Assembly (NCBI GenBank): GCA_002393975.1
Contig: DGSM01000029.1
Span: 1-12,659, forward strand
Direction: 5' to 3'
DNA: 12,659 nucleotides
Origin: Clostridiales bacterium UBA4362
GTDB lineage: Bacteria; Bacillota; Clostridia; TANB77; CAG-508
The position numbers and the translations under genes are program-made. The notes under the pieces were generated by a model. It was not told the origin of the DNA. It saw nothing but the letters and a program-made list of their open reading frames with translations, and searched no databases. Below are positions 7,613 to 12,659 of the stretch, in pieces (within the stretch, counting starts at the first letter, position 1; each line of letters starts with the position of its first letter).

Positions 7613-8968
7613 CTATCCTAAAGCTATGTCGTATTTTTCTAAATAACTGTTGTATGTCTTATCTATTTCATTGTATATTTCTTGCATATTATCATTTAGC
7701 TTGCCTTTTACATACAATTCTCCGAGATGTGGTTTTTGGATAATTGCCCACTTTAATTGTTTATATGAATATTTAGCAAAAGTTAGCCATTCTGGATAAT
7801 TAATTGCTAATGGATTTTTATTAAAATATATTTTTCCAGCATTTACCGAACAAGCAATTGCATGACTAATATATAACATAGTTTCTAATTTAGGACATTT
7901 ACTTCTATCATTTGAAAAAGGAATAGACTCTTTAATGCTTTTTCCCTCTTTTACACTCTTTATTGCATAGGACATTCTGACAATTACTTCAATTAATAAT
8001 GTTGGTATGGATGATGCACAAAATTGAATAAAATCATAACCCTCAAAATACATCCCTTGAACTATTTCTGCTATAGTCTGATTTTCTTCACCTATACTTC
8101 CAAATTGTAATAAATTAAATAAACTCATAAAAGGTGCAGGTAATCCCATAGAAGTAGTTACATCTGATTTTAGATGTATGATTTGTTTTGTTATTGCACT
8201 AAAAATATCAGTTTCTTTCCTATCACTATAATTAGCTATTCTTTGTATTACTATCTTTCCTGTTTTATCTATAGAAGTCATTGTTCCATTAAGAATATCT
8301 ATAACCCCAAATAATAATCCTAAAAAAGGATCGTGTCCGACAGTTAAAAGCCTATGGTAATAGGCTGATAAACCTTCTACATTTATTTGGGTATTTCTAT
8401 TATCTTGAGCATCATAAGGTACCTTACTTATTGTTGAATTTGCTAACTTTTCCATTTCGGCTTCAGGATATTTTTTATCAAACCAATCACGCACATAATT
8501 AGACAGAGGTCCTCCTTTGATACCTGTTGGAGTTTTATGTGGTATACCAACTAATAAAATATCTACTACAGAAGCAATCAAACCTGCAAAAACACTAATA
8601 GCAACATCTGTTTCATCAAACTTATATAACGACTTAAATTCCTGATTTATTTTTTTTATTGCCATTTTATTGTCTAATAATTCATCATTTGTAAAGAAAT
8701 CTTGAATACTTACATCTTCTTCTACTTCTTTAGAAGCCTCAGTACACATCTCTTCCCATGTAGGAACTACAATAGTTTTTTTCTGTTTACTAGAAGTTAA
8801 CTCTAGTTTCTTTGGTTCATATCCTAAATCTAATAACAATTTTTCAGAAGCAGAAATTGTCTCTTCTAATTTTTTATTATTTATTTTCTTTATATTATTA
8901 AGTTCTTTTTCTTGATGTTTTAAAACTTTATTAATATCTTGTTCATTAAAGTTTTGCTGGTTTTTCAT
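7613..8968 (-). CDS. Conserved-looking hypothetical protein with several hydrophobic segments
   Basis: I do not recognise a named family for this 451-residue protein. Residues 1-115 are charged and helical, with a coiled-coil-like start and a WEEMCTEA segment near 71-78. From 120 onward hydrophobic segments alternate with polar loops: DVAISVFAGLIASVVDILLV (121-140), the Gly/His-rich TVGHDPFLGLLFGVIDIL (209-226), GLPAPFMSLFNLLQFG (275-290) and IPTLLIEVIVRMSYAI (321-336). These are too short and polar-interrupted for a classical transporter and could insert in or lie on a membrane. No nuclease, kinase, protease or nucleotide-binding motif is visible. I chose the ATG at 8968 over the adjacent one at 8971 because AGAGG is then 6 bases upstream rather than 3. 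The gene overlaps the glycine-rich membrane protein gene by 23 bases, which implies coupled expression and probably a shared function. Confidence 0.8.
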   Translation of the reverse strand: MKNQQNFNEQDINKVLKHQEKELNNIKKINNKKLEETISASEKLLLDLGYEPKKLELTSSKQKKTIVVPTWEEMCTEASKEVEEDVSIQDFFTNDELLDNKMAIKKINQEFKSLYKFDETDVAISVFAGLIASVVDILLVGIPHKTPTGIKGGPLSNYVRDWFDKKYPEAEMEKLANSTISKVPYDAQDNRNTQINVEGLSAYYHRLLTVGHDPFLGLLFGVIDILNGTMTSIDKTGKIVIQRIANYSDRKETDIFSAITKQIIHLKSDVTTSMGLPAPFMSLFNLLQFGSIGEENQTIAEIVQGMYFEGYDFIQFCASSIPTLLIEVIVRMSYAIKSVKEGKSIKESIPFSNDRSKCPKLETMLYISHAIACSVNAGKIYFNKNPLAINYPEWLTFAKYSYKQLKWAIIQKPHLGELYVKGKLNDNMQEIYNEIDKTYNSYLEKYDIALG

Positions 8969-9494
8969 CATTAACCTCTAAATCCTTCTTTAAATCTTCT
9001 ATAGCTTTTGAAAGCAAAATATTTAAGCTTTGAAGATAATCTATTCGCTCTTGTGTCGCATCAGTTTCTTCTTTTAAAGATTGGATTATAGCTTGATGTT
9101 TTCTTAATACTTCTTGATACAATCTTTCTTTTTCTTGTTTTAGCTGTTTGTTTTTTAGATAGTTTGAAACACCAACACCTGTTGCAGCTAACCCTGCTAT
9201 TGGTGCGGCTAAAACAAATATTCCCGCAACCATACCTAGGCCCAAACCTGCTGCAGCTAATCCAGATGTAATTCCAGCTGCAGACAATCCAACTGTACCT
9301 AATCCATATAAAGCACCAAAAGAAATAACACTTCCCATTCCTGCTCCTAAAGCTCCTGCTAAGACTTCAGATATTGCACTTTCTTGAATTATTCTTTTCT
9401 TATCACTAAGACCATTTGCAGCTTCATTTACCACATTAACAATTGGTTGCAATGATTGCAAATCCTTATAAATAAGGTCTTTTTTCTTTTTCAT
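8946..9494 (-). CDS. Small glycine-rich (glycine-zipper) membrane protein
   Basis: The 182-residue protein has three parts. A basic helical N-terminus (1-40) starts with MKKKKD. A long Gly/Ala-rich hydrophobic block (about 41-110) contains GALGAGMGSVISFGALYGLG and GLSAAGITSGLAAAG, followed by AGIFVLAAPIAGLAATG. A charged coiled-coil tail (about 114-172) follows. Regular small residues on helices are the hallmark of glycine zippers, which pack membrane helices into oligomers. The block could hold two or three transmembrane helices with both ends cytoplasmic. The GLSAAGITSG stretch resembles the core of the Ifi-6-16/ISG12 family, noted from memory rather than by search. A GGGAGG site precedes the ATG at 9494. 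Its 3' end overlaps the 451-residue protein gene and it follows the PASTA-like membrane protein gene by 57 bases. It has no assigned function; channel or pore-like behaviour is only a guess. Confidence 0.8.
   Translation of the reverse strand: MKKKKDLIYKDLQSLQPIVNVVNEAANGLSDKKRIIQESAISEVLAGALGAGMGSVISFGALYGLGTVGLSAAGITSGLAAAGLGLGMVAGIFVLAAPIAGLAATGVGVSNYLKNKQLKQEKERLYQEVLRKHQAIIQSLKEETDATQERIDYLQSLNILLSKAIEDLKKDLEVNDEKPAKL
8975..8979 (-). promoter_or_regulatory. Ribosome binding site of the 7613-8968 gene
   Basis: AGAGG on the minus strand, inside the end of the glycine-rich protein gene, is 6 bases from the ATG at 8968 but only 3 from the ATG at 8971. It favours the downstream ATG as the start. 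Confidence 0.6.
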
Positions 9495-9529
9495 TATATC
9501 CTCCCTATTATTTAAATATGTTTAACTAC

Positions 9530-9550
9530 AATTAAAAACTCTTTTTAATT
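9530..9550 (-). other. Perfect A/T-only hairpin between two genes
   Basis: AATTAAAAA and TTTTTAATT form a perfect 9-bp stem with a 3-base loop, one base after the TAA stop of the 9552-10988 gene. It has no G-C pair in the stem and no separate T run, so it is not a standard terminator. It could weakly attenuate transcription or protect the 3' end of the upstream message. Confidence 0.4.
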
Positions 9551-9551
9551 C

Positions 9552-10988
9552 TTATTGTATCTTTTTTTCTTTTTTTGCCATTAGGCTTAACGCATCTTCT
9601 AGACTTGCAGTAGAGTATTCATAGTCATGATAGTCATTATCGACAATAACAAGTTGATGTGGAACTTCTTTATATTTAAAATGAATAGATTTTATAAAAG
9701 CATTGTTCTTATCTTTATAAGATAATTTTAAACCATCATTTAGATTCCCTGATTCTATTTTAATTTTATCACAATAATAATCACCGTTTCCTTCAGCAAA
9801 AGTATACACATAACCTTCATCATAATCTATTACACAATAATTATCATATGAACCACCTTTTTTTATATAAGCAAACTTTCCCTTATCACCTTTTGGTGCT
9901 GTATCTTTATCATTAGTTGTATAATAGTTATATTTTCTTTTAGTATTTGTTTCATTTTGTTTGGTTGTATTATTTGTTTGATTTTGACTAGTATTATTTG
10001 ATTCTTCACTAGTTGTGTTTTTAGATGGATCATCCTCTTCTTTTAAATGATAAGTAATAACAACCTCTGCATCCTTTTTGAAAACATCTCCTCGCTTATA
10101 GTCATCAGATCCATCTATTGTAACATTATCGACAGACTCCTCTTCGGTCCATCCCAAAACAATATCGTATACTGGCTTCTCAACTATGTTAGTAAAACCA
10201 AGTTCTTGTAGTTTTTCTTTTACATCTTTATAATTTTTCGTGGTATACTCATATTTGTCATTCTTCATTTTTATTTCATTTTCAGCAAGTTCTACATCTC
10301 TATCTATATATAAATTTTCTACTGATATACTATTATCATAGCAACTAATTTTATATCCTACTTCCATATTTTCTTTTACTTCTATTTTTACATCTGTGTA
10401 TATAGAACTATCTTCAACATCAGTAAAAGTTAATGTATGTTCTCCCTCTTCTAAATCAAATTCAAAGTCCTTATCTACTCCATGTTTTAAAGTTTTTTCT
10501 TGACCTTCTACTGATAAAGTAACATCATATTTATTCAACAACAAATTTGGGATAAAATTTATATGAACTTTCACTTTATATTTTTCAATTTGAACCACAT
10601 CAGTTACTATATTACGTTTAGAATTAACTAATTCCTTTCTGTAAGCCCTAATAGTGGTTCCTTGAACACTTATTACAATAAGGCAAATAACTATAAACAC
10701 ACTTAAACATATAATTACAATAGTTTTTGTATCTGTTTTCCCCACTTTTACTGTATTAGAATTGTTATTCATTGTTTTGTTCTCATTTTTTTCAAGATTC
10801 TCGTTATTATTCTCTATTTGTTCTTTAGGTTGTGTTTCTTTTATTTCTTCCTTAGGTTTTTCTTGAGTCTTTTCTTGCTTGTTTTCCTTGTGGTCCTCTT
10901 TTGGTTTATCTTTGTTTTCTTCTTGCTTTTTCTCTTTTTTGGCTTCTTCTATTTCATTATTTTCTTTTTCTTCTTTCTCTTTATCCAC
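9552..10988 (-). CDS. Single-pass membrane protein with charged cytoplasmic tail and PASTA-like extracellular domain
   Basis: The 478-residue protein starts at a GTG, supported by AGGAGG 5 bases upstream. Residues 1-75 are a low-complexity Lys/Glu/Asn/Gln tail with repeated KPKE and QEK units. Residues 89-107 (TIVIICLSVFIVICLIVIS) form one transmembrane helix. With no signal peptide, the N-terminus is probably inside and the rest outside. The outer part has a beta-rich domain at about 137-225 (LNKYDVTLSVEGQ, HGVDKDF, EGEHTLTF, ISCYDNSI). A PASTA-like domain follows at about 250-314 (YKDVKEKLQELGFTNI, VYDIVLGW, KKDAEVVITYH), then an Asn/Thr/Ser-rich linker (about 318-350) and a C-terminal domain (about 355-478) with C385 and C406, possibly disulphide-bonded. 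PASTA domains usually sense peptidoglycan, but no kinase is attached here. It is the first gene of the group reading toward 7613. A surface sensor or anchor is plausible but unproven. Confidence 0.82.
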   Translation of the reverse strand: MDKEKEEKENNEIEEAKKEKKQEENKDKPKEDHKENKQEKTQEKPKEEIKETQPKEQIENNNENLEKNENKTMNNNSNTVKVGKTDTKTIVIICLSVFIVICLIVISVQGTTIRAYRKELVNSKRNIVTDVVQIEKYKVKVHINFIPNLLLNKYDVTLSVEGQEKTLKHGVDKDFEFDLEEGEHTLTFTDVEDSSIYTDVKIEVKENMEVGYKISCYDNSISVENLYIDRDVELAENEIKMKNDKYEYTTKNYKDVKEKLQELGFTNIVEKPVYDIVLGWTEEESVDNVTIDGSDDYKRGDVFKKDAEVVITYHLKEEDDPSKNTTSEESNNTSQNQTNNTTKQNETNTKRKYNYYTTNDKDTAPKGDKGKFAYIKKGGSYDNYCVIDYDEGYVYTFAEGNGDYYCDKIKIESGNLNDGLKLSYKDKNNAFIKSIHFKYKEVPHQLVIVDNDYHDYEYSTASLEDALSLMAKKEKKIQ

Positions 10989-10993
10989 GACAA

Positions 10994-10999
10994 CCTCCT
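10994..10999 (-). promoter_or_regulatory. Ribosome binding site supporting a GTG start
   Basis: A perfect AGGAGG on the minus strand lies 5 bases before the GTG at 10988. No ATG in the same frame lies closer to it, so the non-ATG start is well supported. Confidence 0.8.
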
Positions 11000-11024
11000 T
11001 TTATTACATTATTTCATTAAGATA

Positions 11025-11053
11025 ATAATATACTTTTACCTTTTTCAATTCAA
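11025..11053 (-). promoter_or_regulatory. Promoter of the 10988-to-7613 gene group
   Basis: Minus-strand TTGAAT (11053-11048) and TATTAT (11030-11025) are separated by exactly 17 bases. Transcription would start near 11018, about 30 bases before the GTG. The -35 lies within an inverted repeat (11047-11067). The promoter is divergent from the one serving the zinc-ribbon gene. Confidence 0.65.
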
Positions 11054-11067
11054 TAAAAAATTGAATT
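11047..11067. repeat. Inverted repeat over a divergent promoter region (possible operator)
   Basis: AATTCAAT (11047-11054) and ATTGAATT (11060-11067) form a perfect 8-bp dyad with an AAAAA spacer. The left arm coincides with the -35 of the minus-strand promoter, and the dyad lies between the two divergent genes. It could be a regulator site. In such AT-rich DNA a chance dyad is also possible. Confidence 0.4.
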
Positions 11068-11096
11068 ATTTTTCAGTTTATTTTCAATTAACATTG

Positions 11097-11105
11097 TGCT
11101 ATAAT
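11097..11105 (+). promoter_or_regulatory. Extended -10 promoter of the zinc-ribbon gene
   Basis: TGC followed by a consensus TATAAT (11100-11105) forms a perfect extended -10. The -35 17 bases upstream is only TTTATT, which extended -10 promoters tolerate. Transcription would begin near 11112, leaving a leader of almost 50 bases. Confidence 0.6.
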
Positions 11106-11159
11106 TTGTTTAAATAATATATACGAAAGCTAGTAAATATCTATTTTCAGGAGGAATAA

Positions 11160-11861
11160 ATGATTTCAGATACTAATAGTTTGTTTCCAAATGGTTTTTG
11201 TCCTAATTGTGGTGCACAAGTATATAAAGGCAGTAATTTTTGTATGAAATGTGGTAAACCATTAAAATCAGGCGAATACGAAAATAATGATATCTTTGAT
11301 TCAGAGCCTGTTAAAGAAGCTCCTAAGAAAAAGAAAAAAACTAATGAGTCTACAAAATGTCCTAACTGTGGTGCAAGCATAAAAGCTTTTGAAAGTCATT
11401 GCCCATATTGCAATACTGAACTTCGTAATATGGAAGTATCAAGTTCTTTAGATAGATTCACCCAAAAACTTGAAGAACTTCAATCTAAACCTTTACCACA
11501 ATATCAAGGGAAAGACTCTATTATGAAGCGCTTAATTGGTCAAGATTATAGTCAAGAAAAAGAAGAATTTGAAAAACAAGCTGAACAAGATAGAGCTGAA
11601 GAAATAGCAAGATTTATTAATAACTATCCTATACCCAATACTAAAGAAGATTTAATAGAATTCATGATATTATCTAGATCAAATTACGATTTAACATCTA
11701 ATGATTATACCATTCAAAAAGCATGGGAATCCAAAATGAAGCAAATAATTCAAAAAGCTAAACTTACATTAAAAGATCCTAATGATATAAAAAAAATAAC
11801 AGACTTGTATGAAAATAGAAAAACTATAAATCGAATAATAAACAAACTATTTAAAGGATAG
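11160..11861 (+). CDS. Double zinc-ribbon protein with helical C-terminal domain
   Basis: The 233-residue soluble protein carries two zinc ribbons. The first uses C14, C17, C28 and C31 (CPNCG...FCMKCGKPL) and the second C67, C70, C81 and C84 (CPNCGASI...HCPYCNTEL). They are joined by an acidic then Lys-rich linker (about 37-62, containing PKKKKK). Residues 95-140 are charged and probably coiled coil. The C-terminal part (about 140-233) is helical (NYPIPNTKEDLIEFMILSRSNYD, then AWESKMKQIIQKAK), a domain I have seen attached to zinc ribbons but which has no function I can state. There is no transmembrane segment or enzyme motif. AGGAGG lies 5 bases before the ATG. The gene stands alone, with its own promoter and a strong terminator, divergent from the membrane protein gene. 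It is likely an adaptor or nucleic-acid-binding protein. Confidence 0.85.
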   Translation: MISDTNSLFPNGFCPNCGAQVYKGSNFCMKCGKPLKSGEYENNDIFDSEPVKEAPKKKKKTNESTKCPNCGASIKAFESHCPYCNTELRNMEVSSSLDRFTQKLEELQSKPLPQYQGKDSIMKRLIGQDYSQEKEEFEKQAEQDRAEEIARFINNYPIPNTKEDLIEFMILSRSNYDLTSNDYTIQKAWESKMKQIIQKAKLTLKDPNDIKKITDLYENRKTINRIINKLFKG

Positions 11862-11889
11862 AAAAGAACTCAAAAAGAGTTCTTTTTTT
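11862..11889 (+). terminator. Rho-independent terminator of the zinc-ribbon gene
   Basis: AAAGAACTC (11863-11871) and GAGTTCTTT (11877-11885) form a perfect 9-bp stem with an AAAAA loop, followed by more T to 11889. It starts one base after the TAG stop. Confidence 0.9.
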
Positions 11890-12046
11890 ATCATATAGCC
11901 CTAAAATCAATCCGTATTATTATTTGTCTTATTAATTAGCTTAATTCTATTTGCCCCTACTAAACAGTACTAGGCTCAGAAATATGATGAAAAAAAGAAG
12001 AATAATAAGATACCCTCTAGAACCAACTTAGACGTCTTTTTAATCA

Positions 12047-12075
12047 TTTACAACCACCTCCCTTATTGCTATAAT
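12047..12075 (+). promoter_or_regulatory. Promoter of the SWIM membrane protein gene
   Basis: TTTACA (12047-12052, five of six consensus bases) and a perfect TATAAT (12070-12075) are exactly 17 bases apart, and TGC just before the -10 adds the extended element. The rest of the gap from 11890 shows no gene, strong hairpin or repeat. Confidence 0.75.
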
Positions 12076-12107
12076 AACAGTAGTTTATATAAAGAGGTAA
12101 ACTAATT

Positions 12108-12659
12108 ATGGCTAAAAAGAATAATGATTTAGAATCCTTAGGAACAGCTTTATTGCTAATGGCATTGTTTATAACAGGTGTATTTTTTCTTTTTAAATGG
12201 GCTATTGCAGGAATAGTAGCTATTCTTTCAGTAATTGTTGTATGGTTTACTAATTTAAAGAAGAAAAAAGAAAAAGAAAGAATCTTTAAGAATTGGCAAG
12301 ACTCTCTATTTGGAGACTCTTATATTAGACCTACTAAAAAAGTAAATATAGAAGAATTAAAAGAAAAACTAGATCTTTTAGATACCACTATATACGATGA
12401 TCAATTTGATTCAGATATAATTGAAAGAGGAAAAGATTACGTTTGTAGGAGAAAAATAACTCGTGCCCATAGAAAAGGAGATGAATGGACTGCAACCGTT
12501 AAAGGAAGAAATTCCTATAATGTAAAAGTAGAATTAGAAGATTCTAAAATAAAAAATGCAGAATGTGATTGTCTTTATTTCCAAGATAAACAACAATATT
12601 GTAAACATATATATGCTACCCTATACTTCACAAGAAGTGTTCAAAACTGTCAAAAAATT
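12108..12659 (+). CDS. Membrane-anchored SWIM zinc-finger protein (3' part missing)
   Basis: The frame is open from the ATG at 12108 to the right edge, giving 184 residues. Two hydrophobic helices (about 11-29 and 31-49: TALLLMALFITGVFFLF, IAGIVAILSVIVVWF) form a membrane hairpin, followed by KKKKEKER, which suggests that both ends are cytoplasmic. A segment at about 108-152 (GKDYVCRR, EWTATVKGRNSYNVKVEL) leads into a SWIM zinc finger of form CxCx(n)CxH: C153, C155, C165 and H167, followed by IYATLYF. SWIM fingers bind DNA or proteins and are often fused to helicases or found alone; a membrane-anchored form is less usual. The ribosome site is GAGG about 10 bases upstream, rather distant. The gene has its own strong promoter and lies 246 bases after the zinc-ribbon gene. 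What follows the finger is outside the window. Confidence 0.82.
   Translation, partial: MAKKNNDLESLGTALLLMALFITGVFFLFKWAIAGIVAILSVIVVWFTNLKKKKEKERIFKNWQDSLFGDSYIRPTKKVNIEELKEKLDLLDTTIYDDQFDSDIIERGKDYVCRRKITRAHRKGDEWTATVKGRNSYNVKVELEDSKIKNAECDCLYFQDKQQYCKHIYATLYFTRSVQNCQKI

Noticed and set aside
7555..7743. Plus-strand open frame of 62 codons
   Set aside because: It mostly overlaps the 3' end of the minus-strand 451-residue gene in antisense, with no ribosome site.
10818..11117. Plus-strand open frame of 99 codons, very rich in Phe and Leu
   Set aside because: It is the antisense of the Lys/Glu tail of the membrane protein and of its promoter; poly-Phe composition is the mirror of GAA/AAA codons, and it has no ribosome site.
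11147..11380. Minus-strand open frame of 77 codons
   Set aside because: It is antisense to the zinc ribbons, whose cysteine pattern and AGGAGG site clearly mark the plus strand as coding.
542..11861. Mycoplasma-type code with TGA as tryptophan, suggested by the absence of TGA stops and low GC
   Set aside because: Full-length hsdR and hsdM with all motifs are open under the standard code, and tryptophans are TGG throughout.
11984..12031. 15-codon plus-strand mini-ORF (MMKKRRII...) in the gap before the SWIM gene
   Set aside because: Too short, no ribosome site, upstream of the mapped promoter motif; expected by chance.
1..12659. CRISPR array, tRNA or rRNA genes, insertion sequences, phage structural genes
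   Set aside because: No regularly spaced repeats, cloverleaf-like segments, transposase or integrase motifs, or phage proteins were seen on either strand.

Overview
The window is a very AT-rich stretch of bacterial chromosome with strong AGGAGG-type ribosome binding sites, TTGAxx/TATAAT promoters (several with an extended TGn -10), and Lys/Asn/Glu/Ile-rich proteins. This points to a low-GC Gram-positive organism (Firmicutes: Clostridia, Bacilli or a relative). The standard bacterial code fits: tryptophan is TGG throughout and no gene is interrupted by TGA. I cannot name the species. Gene content is accessory rather than housekeeping.

Left part, positions 1-5340, minus strand: a type I restriction-modification operon in the order hsdR, hsdM, hsdS. 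hsdR and hsdM look complete with all catalytic motifs. hsdS runs off the left edge after its first target-recognition half. The genes are 13 bp apart (R-M) and overlap by 8 bp (M-S), and a good promoter precedes hsdR. Together the three subunits would methylate a bipartite recognition site and cut unmethylated foreign DNA after ATP-driven translocation.

Middle part, 5345-7510, minus strand: a compact three-gene operon with its own promoter and a rho-independent terminator. It encodes a TPR/Sel1 repeat protein, a J-domain protein and a small stand-alone HIRAN-domain protein. The genes overlap by one base or abut exactly, so translation is probably coupled. This is a chaperone-recruiting, protein-binding and DNA-end-binding set with no assigned function that I know of, directly upstream of the restriction system.

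Next, 7613-10988, minus strand: a 478-residue single-pass membrane protein with a charged cytoplasmic tail and a PASTA-like outer domain (GTG start), then a 182-residue glycine-rich membrane protein, then an overlapping unrecognised 451-residue protein with several hydrophobic segments. A TTGAAT-17-TATTAT promoter lies upstream and no convincing terminator follows.

Right part, 11041-12659, plus strand: a divergently transcribed double zinc-ribbon protein ending in a textbook terminator, then a separately promoted gene, cut by the right edge, for a membrane-anchored SWIM zinc-finger protein. No tRNA, rRNA, CRISPR array, transposase, integrase or phage structural gene is visible. No stretch above 300 bases lacks a gene; the longest gap (11890-12107) holds only the promoter of the last gene. 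The most promising unexplained parts are the Sel1/J/HIRAN operon and the glycine-zipper plus 451-residue pair; either could be an undescribed defence or stress module, but that is inference from context.
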